The notes: generated from the sequence alone by a model not told the origin. 64,000 bases of DNA from Mesorhizobium tamadayense (GCF_003863365.1 NZ_RQXT01000001.1:1-64000), one strand, 5' to 3'. Shown: positions 42,907 to 50,929, numbered from the stretch's first letter. Translations and numbers: made by a program.

Positions 42907-43369
42907 TGCCGGTTGTTCCTCTGATGCTCCAGCCTTCGTTAGCCCATCCGGCTGATGCCGCAGCGGAGGCGGTCGCGGGAGCGGGAGCAGCCACGCTCCC
43001 AGTCTGGCTGTCAGCGCCGAGGCCCATCTTGAGAAGCTTCAGTTCAAGCTGCAGGCGCTCGACCTCGAGTTCGTAGAGGCGACTGCAATCGACGCGCTTC
43101 GGCGTCCGCCTGATCGGGACCGCAACGCGGCCGTAAGTGGCGATGTCGCTGTTCGACTGGCTGTTGTTGCTGCCGCGGATGACGCCGACGTCGAGATAGG
43201 CGCCGCTGCCGGAAACGGCGGAGCGGCAGGTCGTGCCGTCGGAAGCATGAACCTCGTCCTGGCCCTGTGGCAAGGTGACGCCGGGCAAGGTGAAGCCCGT
43301 CTGGTTCTGGTTCAGGTTCAGGATATCCTCGGCAAACCCCTGGCTTGCGGTCACCAAAGCGGGCAGCAA
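42881..43369 (-). CDS. Exported protein of the fimbria-like operon
   Basis: A ~162-residue protein with a repetitive secreted look: NLNQNQTGFTLPGVTLPQGQ and a C-terminal lysine cluster (NDKKKKKR). The start is unclear: the TTG at 43369 gives only a short hydrophobic leader, while the same frame is open further upstream (RKVLRAWQVLTLSLLPALVT), which would make a better signal peptide but lacks a standard start codon. Lys/Arg and Asn-rich ends and two Cys suggest a surface protein. Function unknown. Confidence 0.5.
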   Translation of the reverse strand: MLPALVTASQGFAEDILNLNQNQTGFTLPGVTLPQGQDEVHASDGTTCRSAVSGSGAYLDVGVIRGSNNSQSNSDIATYGRVAVPIRRTPKRVDCSRLYELEVERLQLELKLLKMGLGADSQTGSVAAPAPATASAAASAGWANEGWSIRGTTGNDKKKKKR

Positions 43370-43377
43370 GGAAAGGG

Positions 43378-43768
43378 TCAGAACCTGCCATGCCCGAAGA
43401 ACTTTCCGCGTATCTGCGCCCTTATCTGCGTCTGCTCGCCTGGAAAGGGGATACTCTCTGCACAGATACGCACCTTACGTTCGTTCGCGCCGTCGAACGG
43501 GACGACCACCAGAACCGGACGCGACGCCTGGCCCGCCAGAAGGAAGGCGCTTGGCGTGATCTTGACGTCGATCGGCTGGAAATCTTGGTCATAGACATGG
43601 ACCTCGACGCGTATGCGCTGGTCGTAGATTGCCGGGGAAGACGCGGACGGCGAAGGCTTCGGTGAAGGATCTCACCTCGCCGCGCATCGGCGTCATCGAC
43701 TGACTGGTCGCGGCAATCGGAGACAACACGACGGTCAGCCCCGCCGCTAGGATTCCAATCGTTCTCAA
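43378..43768 (-). pseudogene. Frameshifted fimbrial periplasmic chaperone-like gene
   Basis: A TTG at 43768, with AGGAG six bases before it, starts LRTIGILAAGLTVVLSPIAA (signal peptide) and MTPMRGEVRSFTEAFAVRVF. At about 43628 roughly two bases are missing, and the chaperone continues in another frame as YDQRIRVEVHVYDQDFQPID, FLLAGQASRPVLVVVPFDGA, KVRICAESIPFPGEQ to the stop at 43378. The last part resembles the FGS/FGL-type chaperone domain that donates a strand to pilins. The start overlaps the pilin stop (TTGA). Confidence 0.65.
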
Positions 43769-44261
43769 AGACCGCTCCTTTCGCGAGAGGGCTGTTCGCA
43801 GCGCACCGTCACTGTCGCCTGGTAGCCGCCGGCCGAGAAGCGATTGGTGCCGCTCTTGGCGCCGGTAAGATTGATCGCGGCCGTCGACGTGCCGGGCACG
43901 GTGAGCGCCGTGCCGTGCCGGTTTCGGCAATCGTCTGCGCGCCGGTGGTGGCGAAGGTCGGTGTCCAGGTGGTGGCCGTGACGTCGCTAGCCGGCACGGT
44001 GGTGACGGTCACCGGGTCGACGCTCAGCGAAACGCCGCCCGTTGTGTCGACCTGGACGCTACCGGCAGAGCCACCCGCGTTGTGGGAACTCAGCGATTGC
44101 AGGTTGCTGCTGACGGTCATGGTGCCGTTGGAGTTGACCGTCAGCGTGCAGGTGGCGGTGATGGTGCCGTTGAAGAGAACATTTCCGGTGGCGGCCGATG
44201 CCGTCTGGCCAGCGCAGGCGGCCAGCAGGCTTGCTGCCATTGCTGCGCGAAGGAATTTCAT
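43765..44261 (-). pseudogene. Frameshifted DUF4402-like pilin subunit
   Basis: From the ATG at 44261: a signal peptide (1-23, LRAAMAASLLAACAGQTASA), then TGNVLFNGTITATCTLTVNS, VTVTTVPASDVTATTWTPTF. At 43910-43919 a GTGCC unit is duplicated (GTGCC GTGCC); removing five bases restores LTVPGTSTAAINLTGAKSGT, RFSAGGYQATVTVRCEQPSR and a stop at 43765, matching the C-terminal strand of the sister subunit at 42424. The tandem duplication, rather than a random lesion, makes reversion by slippage conceivable. Confidence 0.7.
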
Positions 44262-44361
44262 CGAGACCCCTCTTTCGAGCCAAACTGCTCAATATAGAGG
44301 CATCATCTCTTTATCGTGGTTAATTTAGCGTTAAGTGAAATAACAACATCAAACAACTTAA

Positions 44362-44395
44362 AATACAACTGGCGAAAGTTGTAGCCAGTTGTATT
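44362..44395. promoter_or_regulatory. 12-bp perfect inverted repeat upstream of the fimbria-like operon
   Basis: AATACAACTGGC (44362-44373), 10-base loop, GCCAGTTGTATT (44384-44395). The left AACT also pairs with an AGTTGT inside the loop, so two alternative hairpins are possible. It lies 101 bases before the pilin start codon, in a markedly AT-rich stretch (44290-44450), and 91 bases from the end of the ada-like gene. An operator, attenuator or element boundary are all possible. Confidence 0.6.
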
Positions 44396-44485
44396 GCCGG
44401 ACAGTCGAGATATTTTTGTTTCGACTATACCTGTTTATATTGCGATCCACGGTTCTCCGCAATGACGTGCGGAAAAATCGAGGTT

Positions 44486-45406
44486 TCAGGACGCCACCTG
44501 TCCCGCTTCCCAGCCAAGGATGGCGCGCTTGCGCGTCAGGCCCCAGTGATAGCCGGTGAGGGCACCGGACTTGCCCAGCGCGCGGTGGCAGGGAACCACG
44601 AAGGACATCGGATTGGCGCCGACTGCCGCGCCGACCGCCCGGCTTGCGCTCGGCGCGCCGATGCTCGCCGCGATCGAGGAATAGGTGCAGGCCTTGCCCA
44701 TCGGAATGCGCAGCAGCGCCTCCCAGACGCGCAGCTGGAAATCGGTGCCGATCATCACCACGCGCAGCGGCTGGTCGGCACGCCAGAGCGTCGGATCGAA
44801 GATGCGCGCGGCATAGGGCTGGGTGGCCGACATGTCCTCGACGTAAGTAGCGTTCGGCCAGCGGCCGGACATGTCGGCGAAGGCAGCCCGCTCGCCGCCG
44901 GGATCGCAGAAGGCAAGGCCGGCCAGGCCGCGGTCGGTGACCATCACCAAGGCGATGCCGAAGGGCGAGATGTGGTAGCCGTAGCGGATGGTGAGGCCGG
45001 CGCCACGGGTCTTGTAGTCGCCGGGCGACATCGCCTCGTGGGTGACGAAGAGGTCGTGCAGCCGGCCGGGGCCGGACATGCCGAGCTCGAACGAGGTCTC
45101 CAGCAGCGGCATGCCGGAATCGAGCAGCCTGCGCGCATGGTCGAGGGTCACCGCCTGCAGGAAGGCCTTGGGCGACAGGCCGGCCCAGCGCGTGAACAGT
45201 TTCTGCAGTCCGGTCGGCGTCTCGCCGACGGCCTCGGCCAGGACCTCGAGCGAGGGCTGGTCGCGATAGTCGAGGCTGATCTTCTCGATGGCGCGGCGCA
45301 CCACTTCGTAGTCGCTGCCTTCAGGCGTGATGTCGTTCTGCAGGATCGCGGACGGTTTCATCCGGGTATTCATGGTCATCTGGGCGTTCATGGCAATATC
45401 TCCCAT
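44486..45406 (-). CDS. ada: Ada-like HTH/methylated-DNA-protein-cysteine methyltransferase
   Basis: A 306-residue fusion of an AraC-type helix-turn-helix (~35-115: LEVLAEAVGETPTGLQKLFT, LTPKAFLQAVTLDHARRLLD) and an alkylated-DNA repair methyltransferase (~130-300) with the active-site Cys in VVPCHRALGKSGAL. It removes alkyl groups from guanine and regulates its own adaptive response; it lacks the N-terminal Ada zinc domain. Two start codons in frame, 45406 and 45391, each preceded by the same GGAGATATTGCC leader. Confidence 0.93.
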   Translation of the reverse strand: MGDIAMNAQMTMNTRMKPSAILQNDITPEGSDYEVVRRAIEKISLDYRDQPSLEVLAEAVGETPTGLQKLFTRWAGLSPKAFLQAVTLDHARRLLDSGMPLLETSFELGMSGPGRLHDLFVTHEAMSPGDYKTRGAGLTIRYGYHISPFGIALVMVTDRGLAGLAFCDPGGERAAFADMSGRWPNATYVEDMSATQPYAARIFDPTLWRADQPLRVVMIGTDFQLRVWEALLRIPMGKACTYSSIAASIGAPSASRAVGAAVGANPMSFVVPCHRALGKSGALTGYHWGLTRKRAILGWEAGQVAS

Positions 45407-45418
45407 GGCAATATCTCC
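45389..45418 (-). repeat. Tandem 15-bp duplication of the ada ribosome binding site and start codon
   Basis: GGAGATATTGCCATG occurs twice in direct tandem on the minus strand (45418-45404 and 45403-45389). Each copy carries a Shine-Dalgarno and an ATG in the same frame (15 bases equals five codons), giving two equivalent starts. Confidence 0.85.
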
Positions 45419-45519
45419 TTGACCGCGAATATCGGTCTTCCAGCGCTCTGCCTCCACCCGAAACTTGCCTTCCCGGCTCCCATACCCAGATAGACTCCGG
45501 TTTCGAGCCGGAGGCGTCG

Positions 45520-46335
45520 ATGACCACGGAAAAAGTCAATCTGACCGGGGCGAGGGAGACCCTGCTGATGACGCTCTACGGCAAGGCGCTGGAGAGCCGG
45601 CTGCCCCATTCGCTGCTCAAGGACCACTTCGCCGACGAGGCGGTGCGCAGGATCGATTACGATTTCTCCAGGCTCAAGGTCGACGGCAATCTCGGCATCG
45701 GCTTTGCCATCAGGGCCAAGACGCTGGACGTTCATGTCGAGGACTTTGTTGCCAGAAATCCCGATGCCATCGTGCTGCATCTGGGATGCGGGCTCGACAC
45801 GCGCGTCCTCCGTGTCAATCTGCCACGAGACGTTGACTGGTTCGATGTCGACTATCCGGAAGTCATCGAACTCAGGCGCAAGCTCTACCCGTCCCCGGAC
45901 CGTTACTATCTGGTCGCGTCGTCGCTGACCGAACCGGGTTGGCTGGCCGACGTGCCGCGCAACCGCCCGGCCATTGTGGTGGCGGAGGGGCTGATGCCCT
46001 ATCTCGCCGCCGACCAGGGACCACGCCTGCTTTCGCGGCTTGTCTCGCATCTGGCCGGCGGCGAGCTGATGTTCGATGCCTACAGCCGTTTCGGCCTGAA
46101 GCTGCTTCGCCTCAATCCGGCCGTGAAAGCGACAGGCGCCGAGGTCCACTGGGCGATCGAGGATCCGCTGGAACTGGAGCGGGCCGTTCCAAAGCTACGA
46201 TTCGTCGAGGAGGTCCCGGCCTACAAACCGGAGCATGCCACTCATATGCGCTGGTCCGCAAAACTGTTCGTTCGTCTTTGGAAACACATTCCGGCGCTGC
46301 GCAAGATCGGTAGGCTGTTGCGCTACCGTTTCTGA
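45520..46335 (+). CDS. Class I SAM-dependent methyltransferase (LCMT/PPM family)
   Basis: A 271-residue methyltransferase of the O-methyltransferase type related to leucine carboxyl methyltransferases: FRSRKIGF-like region FAIRAKTLDVHVEDFVARNP, SAM loop VLHLGCGLDTRVLRV (glycine rich), DVDWFDVDYPEVIELR, VAEGLMPYLAADQG. Such enzymes in bacteria make polyketide or small-molecule methyl esters. The C-terminal helix is basic. Unrelated neighbours; its ribosome binding region is weak. Confidence 0.9.
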   Translation: MTTEKVNLTGARETLLMTLYGKALESRLPHSLLKDHFADEAVRRIDYDFSRLKVDGNLGIGFAIRAKTLDVHVEDFVARNPDAIVLHLGCGLDTRVLRVNLPRDVDWFDVDYPEVIELRRKLYPSPDRYYLVASSLTEPGWLADVPRNRPAIVVAEGLMPYLAADQGPRLLSRLVSHLAGGELMFDAYSRFGLKLLRLNPAVKATGAEVHWAIEDPLELERAVPKLRFVEEVPAYKPEHATHMRWSAKLFVRLWKHIPALRKIGRLLRYRF

Positions 46336-46352
46336 GGTGCCGGTTTTGTCTT

Positions 46353-46421
46353 GAGCATGATCTTGTCCGAACCGCAGGTCAGCCAAGCAAAAACCGGTGC
46401 CCACTTTTCGGAATCATCCTC
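46353..46421. repeat. Rhizobial palindromic repeat (GAGCATGAT ... ATCATCCTC)
   Basis: Outer arms GAGCATGAT (46353-46361) and ATCATCCTC (46413-46421) enclose AAAACCGGTGCCCACTTTTC. The core is shared with the repeat copies at 22559, 23627, 29485 and 48014. It lies between convergent genes and includes the stop codon side of the DUF2244 gene. Confidence 0.75.
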
Positions 46422-46914
46422 AGCGCGCCTTGGCGGTCGCCAAAGCGCGCGAGAAGGCGGTGGCGAAGCTTTCTCGATCGTCCGGGTTGAGGAAGCCACC
46501 GATCGAAACGCTTCTGCCTTGCGCCTCGACAGCCATCTTGGTGATGCCGATCTCGGCATGGCGGGCGATCGAAAACCGCGTCCAGAACGGGTTGAAGCGA
46601 TGATCCTCGAAGCGGCCCGACGGCGCCGTCTTGCGGATGTCGAGGCTCGTGCGCGAGACCGATATTTCCTCGCGGGCGCGCGCGGCGCGATAGTTGACGC
46701 GGAAGGCGACATAGACGGCGGCGACGTCGAGCCCGAAGAAGCCGAAGACCGGCCATGCGCCACGCGTCAGGAAGATCGCGCCTGTGACCGCCCAGCCGAA
46801 CAGCAGAGCGCCCATCAATATCAGAAATCCGGTGCGGCCGAGGGAACGATGGGGCGTTAGCAGGGCCTGGAAAAAAGGCTCGTCGGGTTCGAACGAGGCG
46901 TTTGTGTCACTCAT
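46420..46914 (-). CDS. DUF2244 domain protein
   Basis: A 164-residue protein with two membrane helices (~28-66) and a cytoplasmic beta-rich tail (FEDHRFNPFWTRFSIARHAE, GGFLNPDDRESFATAFSRAL). DUF2244 is frequent next to nth in alphaproteobacteria, as here, where it is divergent from nth with only 22 bases between start codons. The function is not known. Its 3' end overlaps a palindromic repeat. Confidence 0.92.
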   Translation of the reverse strand: MSDTNASFEPDEPFFQALLTPHRSLGRTGFLILMGALLFGWAVTGAIFLTRGAWPVFGFFGLDVAAVYVAFRVNYRAARAREEISVSRTSLDIRKTAPSGRFEDHRFNPFWTRFSIARHAEIGITKMAVEAQGRSVSIGGFLNPDDRESFATAFSRALATAKAR

Positions 46915-46936
46915 GGGGTGATATTATAGGAAGGGA

Positions 46937-47743
46937 ATGGCACCCCCCAAGTCCAAAAATTCCCTACCCGTCAAAAAGCCATCAGCCTCCGCCGCAGGCA
47001 ACGGCGCGAAAGCAAAGGCGCCGTCCCTGAAAGGCGGGCCGCGCTCGCTCTACACTTCCGCCGAGGTGCACGAGATTTTCCGGCGCTTTTCCGTGCAGCG
47101 GCCGGAGCCGAAAGGCGAGCTCGACTACATCAACCCTTTCACATTGCTGATCGCGGTGGTGTTGTCGGCGCAGGCGACCGATGCCGGCGTCAATAAGGCG
47201 ACAAAAGCGTTGTTTTCGGTGGCCGACACACCGCAGAAGATGCTGGCGCTCGGCGAAGCCAAGGTCGGCGACTACATCCGCACAATCGGGCTGTGGCGCA
47301 ACAAGGCCAAGAACGTGATTGCGCTGTCGAAGGCGCTGATCGACGACCATGCCGGCAAAGTGCCGGAGGACCGCGACGAGCTGGTCAAGCTGCCGGGCGT
47401 AGGGCGCAAGACCGCCAATGTCGTGCTCAATGTCGCCTTCGGCCAGCATACGATGGCGGTCGACACGCATATCTTTCGCATCGGCAACCGCATTGGGCTG
47501 GCGCCCGGCAAGACGCCGGAACAGGTCGAGCAGGGGCTCTTAAAAGTGATCCCGGCCGAATACATGCGCCACGCGCATCACTGGCTGATCCTGCACGGCC
47601 GCTATGTCTGCAAGGCGCGCAAGCCCGATTGCCCGGTTTGCGTGATCGCCGATATCTGCAAATCCAAGGAAAAGACCACCGACGTGCCGGCGCCGCTGGT
47701 GCCGATTGCGCCCTTGAAGGAGGCCTTTCCCGCGGAGGTTTAG
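46937..47743 (+). CDS. nth: Endonuclease III (DNA glycosylase/AP lyase)
   Basis: A 268-residue base-excision repair enzyme removing oxidised pyrimidines. A basic N-terminal extension (1-38), catalytic Lys in the helix-hairpin-helix LVKLPGVGRKTANVVLN, catalytic Asp in VDTHIFRIGNRIG, and the iron-sulfur cluster CKARKPDCPVCVIADIC with four Cys spaced 6-2-5. Longer than E. coli Nth (211) because of the extensions at both ends. It shares a short divergent promoter with DUF2244. Confidence 0.96.
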   Translation: MAPPKSKNSLPVKKPSASAAGNGAKAKAPSLKGGPRSLYTSAEVHEIFRRFSVQRPEPKGELDYINPFTLLIAVVLSAQATDAGVNKATKALFSVADTPQKMLALGEAKVGDYIRTIGLWRNKAKNVIALSKALIDDHAGKVPEDRDELVKLPGVGRKTANVVLNVAFGQHTMAVDTHIFRIGNRIGLAPGKTPEQVEQGLLKVIPAEYMRHAHHWLILHGRYVCKARKPDCPVCVIADICKSKEKTTDVPAPLVPIAPLKEAFPAEV

Positions 47744-47833
47744 TTCCCCTCGCACCGAAATTTTGACGAGTCGGATAGTGCCCGCCTTGGCAGATCGCAC
47801 GCCTTGGCGATTGGCCGAAACGCCCATCGCTTC

Positions 47834-48009
47834 GTCATCCTATGGCGGAGCAAGGAGCGGAGCGACGCGGCGCAGACCATAGGATCCTGTGTGTTGGTTT
47901 CGAGAGCCGCAACGGTGCAGAATTCCGCTCCGCTGCATTCCCAGGCAGAGGTCACGGCATGGATCCTTGGGTCTTCGCTCCGCTTCGCGTCGCTACGCCC
48001 TTGGATGAC
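47834..48009. repeat. Long inverted repeat element
   Basis: Left arm (47834-47887) from GTCATCC through ATAGGATCC, right arm (47961-48009) from GGATCCTTGG through GGATGAC; the arms are imperfectly complementary over ~50 bases with blocks GGAGCGGAGCGACGC and GCGTCGCTACGCCC. The 73-base centre contains no gene. It looks like a non-autonomous repeat of the kind scattered through Mesorhizobium genomes; no terminal transposase or target duplication is seen. Occupies the 300-base space after nth. Confidence 0.7.
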
Positions 48010-48013
48010 GATG

Positions 48014-48047
48014 TTGGAAAACCGCTGCACACTTTTCCAGGAATTGC
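48014..48047. repeat. Truncated GCAATTCC-type palindromic repeat
   Basis: TTGGAAAACCGCTGCACACT, then TTCCAGGAATTGC: the core and right arm of the repeat family present at 22559 and 23627, with the left arm cut off. It directly abuts the long inverted repeat and ends one base before the DUF2214 stop codon. Confidence 0.75.
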
Positions 48048-48503
48048 TCAGTAGCCGTAGCCGCGCGCCAACGCCGCGGCAAAGACGGGGATGAGCAGGA
48101 AGATGAAGCCCTCGGCGCGGACATAGTTCTTCACCGAGGCGATTTCCGCCGCCGGCACCGAGAAGGAAGGATTGCCGCTCGCCTGCCTGCTCCAGGAGAT
48201 GAAGCGGACGGTCGGGATGATCGACAGCAGGCCGACGACGATGAAGGCCGCCATCTTTGCCCAGAACACCCAGTTGTAGACGTAGAACTCCCAGCCCTTC
48301 AGCCCGAAGAACACCCGGCAGACGCCGACGATGACGATCAGCGCGGCGATGATGCCGTAGTGGCGGTCGATGCCGGCAAGGCGCTTGAGCGTCGCCGCCC
48401 CCAACTCGCCGCGCACCAGCACGAACTCGGCGCCGATGATGCCGGCCAGCGAGAACACCAAGAGGTGATGGGCGATCGCCAGCAGAAGGTCGGTGGTGCC
48501 CAT
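48048..48503 (-). CDS. DUF2214 family membrane protein
   Basis: A 151-residue inner-membrane protein with four hydrophobic segments (~5-30, 48-66, 76-97, 128-150). LLLAIAHHLLVFSLAGIIGA with a His pair, and FWAKMAAFIVVGLLSIIPTV are typical of DUF2214. The family has no established role; the conserved histidines hint at heme or metal binding. Stop codon next to the truncated repeat. Confidence 0.88.
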   Translation of the reverse strand: MGTTDLLLAIAHHLLVFSLAGIIGAEFVLVRGELGAATLKRLAGIDRHYGIIAALIVIVGVCRVFFGLKGWEFYVYNWVFWAKMAAFIVVGLLSIIPTVRFISWSRQASGNPSFSVPAAEIASVKNYVRAEGFIFLLIPVFAAALARGYGY

Positions 48504-48698
48504 GGTCTTTCCCTTCGATCGAACGTGGCGCGTCTGAATCGGCCTTGGCGCAGAGTAGCATCGCGGGGCGAAAAGCCTATACAGGGGCCAGCCAGGCCTG
48601 CACGGCTGAATGGCCTTGCGCTGGAAAATGACTTCGTCTGGCCCTTGTGCTGGTGCGCCGGATTGGTAGGTGCTGACGGTTCAACAGAGGCGAATTGC

Positions 48699-49244
48699 AT
48701 GAGCATTGCAAAGGAAGCCGGTGTGCCGATCCTTGAGACGGCGCGAACCATCCTGCGGCCGCATCGGCTCGACGATTTCGAGAGCTATGTCGCCATGTGG
48801 GCCGACCCCGGCGTCACCCGTTTCATCGGCGGCAAGCCACGCACCCGCGAGGAAAGCTGGATGCGTTTTCTGCGTCACGCCGGGCTCTGGTCGCTGCTTG
48901 GCTATGGGTTCTGGGCGATCGAGGACAAGGCCACCGGCAGGTTCATCGGCGAGGCCGGGTTCCACGATCTCAAGCGCGAGATCGAGCCCTCGATCGAAGG
49001 TGTGCCAGAAGCCGGCTGGGCGCTGGCCTCAGTCGCGCATGGCCAGGGGCTGGCGAGCGAAGTCGTCGGGCGCATCGTCGCCTGGGGGGACGTGGTGTTC
49101 GGGCGGGCCAGGACCGTCTGCATCATCGATCCCGACAACGGCGCCTCGCTCAAGGTGGCCGAAAAGAACGGCTATCGCGAAGTCCTGCGGACCACCTATC
49201 ACGACAAGCCGACGATCCTACTGGAGCGGTGGGCCAATGCCTAG
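48699..49244 (+). CDS. GNAT family N-acetyltransferase (RimJ/RimL-like)
   Basis: A 181-residue acetyltransferase: LETARTILRPHRLDDFESYV, GYGFWAIEDKATGRFIGEAG, and the acetyl-CoA loop region ASVAHGQGLASEVVGRIVAW, followed by DPDNGASLKVAEKNGYREV. The pattern is that of the RimJ/L group, acting on amino groups of proteins or small molecules. I started at the ATG at 48699; the upstream reading extends into the DUF2214 gene on the other strand. Convergent with the DUF1801 gene downstream. Confidence 0.9.
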   Translation: MSIAKEAGVPILETARTILRPHRLDDFESYVAMWADPGVTRFIGGKPRTREESWMRFLRHAGLWSLLGYGFWAIEDKATGRFIGEAGFHDLKREIEPSIEGVPEAGWALASVAHGQGLASEVVGRIVAWGDVVFGRARTVCIIDPDNGASLKVAEKNGYREVLRTTYHDKPTILLERWANA

Positions 49245-49269
49245 CAGACGGCCCGTCAGTCTCCGCCGA

Positions 49270-49668
49270 TCAGCGTTTGGCCTTGGACCTGTTCAGGGCG
49301 GCGGCTGCACGGACGAGAGCCTTGAGCGCTTCCTCGTCGATCTTGTCGCCCTCGCGAAAATCGATGGCGCGCCTTGTGTTGCCTTCGAGGCTGGAATTGA
49401 AGAGGCGTGAGGGATCCGGCAGCGCCGCACCCTTGGCGAAGGTCAGCTTGACGACAGCCTTGTAGGTCTCGCCGGTACAGATCATTCCGGCGTCCTCCCA
49501 GACCGGCACGCCGCGCCACTTCCATTCCTCGGTGACGTCGGGATCGGCTTCCTTGATCAGGGCGCGCAACCGGCCGAGCATCTCGCCTCGCCAATCGCCC
49601 AATTCCGCGATGCGTCCATCGATCAACTCGGAAGGAGATTTGCTATCCTGCACGCCGCTTTTCTCCAT
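49270..49668 (-). CDS. DUF1801 protein, copy A
   Basis: A 132-residue protein of DUF1801 (YdhG-like): SELIDGRIAELGDWRGEMLG, EWKWRGVPVWEDAGMICTGE, VVKLTFAKGAALPDPSRLFN. The ATG at 49668 is preceded by GGAGAACAG. Function unknown; often in ArsR-controlled operons with SRPBCC and VOC proteins, as seen just upstream here. Confidence 0.88.
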   Translation of the reverse strand: MEKSGVQDSKSPSELIDGRIAELGDWRGEMLGRLRALIKEADPDVTEEWKWRGVPVWEDAGMICTGETYKAVVKLTFAKGAALPDPSRLFNSSLEGNTRRAIDFREGDKIDEEALKALVRAAAALNRSKAKR

Positions 49669-49747
49669 GTCTGTTCTCCTCCAATGCTTTAACAAATCGA
49701 ACGCCATGATGGCTCTTCAGGCGAACCGTGCTTGATCGACAATGCGC

Positions 49748-50197
49748 CTACATTCGTTCGCCAGGCAATTGGCTTGCCTGTTTCACCCAGGAGACGAATT
49801 GCGCCTCGTCGAGCTGGTCGTCCTCATGGATGTGAAAATAGCGCGTGTCCTTGCTCTTGGATTCGTCGGGCGGCACCGGCTTCAGCGACATGCCGCGAAA
49901 GAAGGCCACCTTGATGTATTTGGTGAAACAGTGGATGCCGAGGAACCAGCCTTCGCCCTCCATCCCGTAGAATGGCGAGTTCCATTTGACGGCCTTCTGC
50001 ACGCCGGGAACGGCCTGCGTGATGAGTTGGTCGAGCCGGCGGCCGACCTCGCTCTTCCAGCCCGGCATCGCCGCGATATAGGCCTGCACGGGAGCGTCGC
50101 CATAGCCCTTGGCGATCTGCGGGTTGCCGCCTGAAAGCAGCACGGGCTTCGCGCTCGAGGCCCCGGCGGCTACCTTCGGCGATCTCGCCTTCGCCAT
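49748..50197 (-). CDS. DUF1801 protein, copy B
   Basis: A 149-residue paralogue of the neighbour, with PQIAKGYGDAPVQAYIAAMP, VQKAVKWNSPFYGMEGEGWF, FTKYIKVAFFRG. It differs from copy A by an N-terminal Ala/Lys-rich extension. The ATG at 50197 was chosen; the frame is open further upstream into the adjacent gene. It lies 79 bases from copy A and 5 bases from the small membrane gene, so one transcript is likely. Confidence 0.87.
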   Translation of the reverse strand: MAKARSPKVAAGASSAKPVLLSGGNPQIAKGYGDAPVQAYIAAMPGWKSEVGRRLDQLITQAVPGVQKAVKWNSPFYGMEGEGWFLGIHCFTKYIKVAFFRGMSLKPVPPDESKSKDTRYFHIHEDDQLDEAQFVSWVKQASQLPGERM

Positions 50198-50202
50198 CAG
50201 GC

Positions 50203-50430
50203 CTATCCTATGCGCTCGCGCGCCGGCCCACCGCGCCATCTGGCGGCGTAGGGCAGCACGAACATGTAGAGGCCGCTGAACAGCAGCAGGAAAAGCGGAA
50301 GAAGCGGCGAATAGACCACCCAGGCGGGCGGCTCGCCCAATGCCATAGCGACGAAGTTGGCGATGACGGTCACGGTAAAGATGATCGACAGCCAGCGATG
50401 CAATTGCCTGATCCACTTGCTCCAGTCCAA
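50203..50430 (-). CDS. Small hypothetical membrane protein
   Basis: A 75-residue protein with two membrane helices (~14-32 and ~40-60; WLSIIFTVTVIANFVAMALG, PLLPLFLLLFSGLYMFVLPY) and a basic C-terminal tail. No family name known to me. It lies between the VOC and DUF1801 genes of the ArsR operon, 5 bases from DUF1801 copy B. Confidence 0.72.
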   Translation of the reverse strand: MDWSKWIRQLHRWLSIIFTVTVIANFVAMALGEPPAWVVYSPLLPLFLLLFSGLYMFVLPYAARWRGGPARERIG

Positions 50431-50467
50431 TGCTGCCTCCTCTGAAGAAACGAATGAAATGTCTGGC

Positions 50468-50860
50468 TTACCAGCGCGCCAGCTGCGTGATCTGGATGAG
50501 ATTGCCGCAGGTGTCGTTGAGCTGCGCGATTGTAGAGCCGGTCACCTCGGTCGGCGCCATGGCAAAGCTGCCGCCATTTGCCGTGATGCGCTCGTGGTCG
50601 CCCTTGATGTCGTCGGTGAACAGCATGAGCGCCGGCTGGCCCTTCTTGAAGATGGCCTGCTGGTAGGTCTTGGCCGCCGGATTGTCGTTCAGCGCCAGCT
50701 GCAGCTCGGTGCCGTCCGGATCGTCGGGCGAGGCGACCGTTAGCCAGCGAAACGGCCCATTGGTGAAATCGGCTTTCTTGGTGAAGCCCAGCACGTCCGT
50801 GTAGAAGCCAAGAGCCTTCTCCTGGTCGTCGACATAGACGCTTGTCAGCTTGATCTTCAT
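50468..50860 (-). CDS. VOC family protein of the ArsR operon
   Basis: A 130-residue single-chain VOC protein: VYVDDQEKALGFYTDVLGFT, KKGQPALMLFTDDIKGDHER, DTCGNLIQITQLARW. The ATG at 50860 was chosen over an upstream start because GGAGGAG lies right before it. Such proteins in ArsR/SRPBCC operons are thought to act on toxic small molecules, but this is inference. Confidence 0.88.
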   Translation of the reverse strand: MKIKLTSVYVDDQEKALGFYTDVLGFTKKADFTNGPFRWLTVASPDDPDGTELQLALNDNPAAKTYQQAIFKKGQPALMLFTDDIKGDHERITANGGSFAMAPTEVTGSTIAQLNDTCGNLIQITQLARW

Positions 50861-50929
50861 CGCATCTCCTCCATTGCTCACGCCTGCAGGTTGTCACCCG
50901 CCAACTTTTTGAACTCTTTCAGCGGGACT

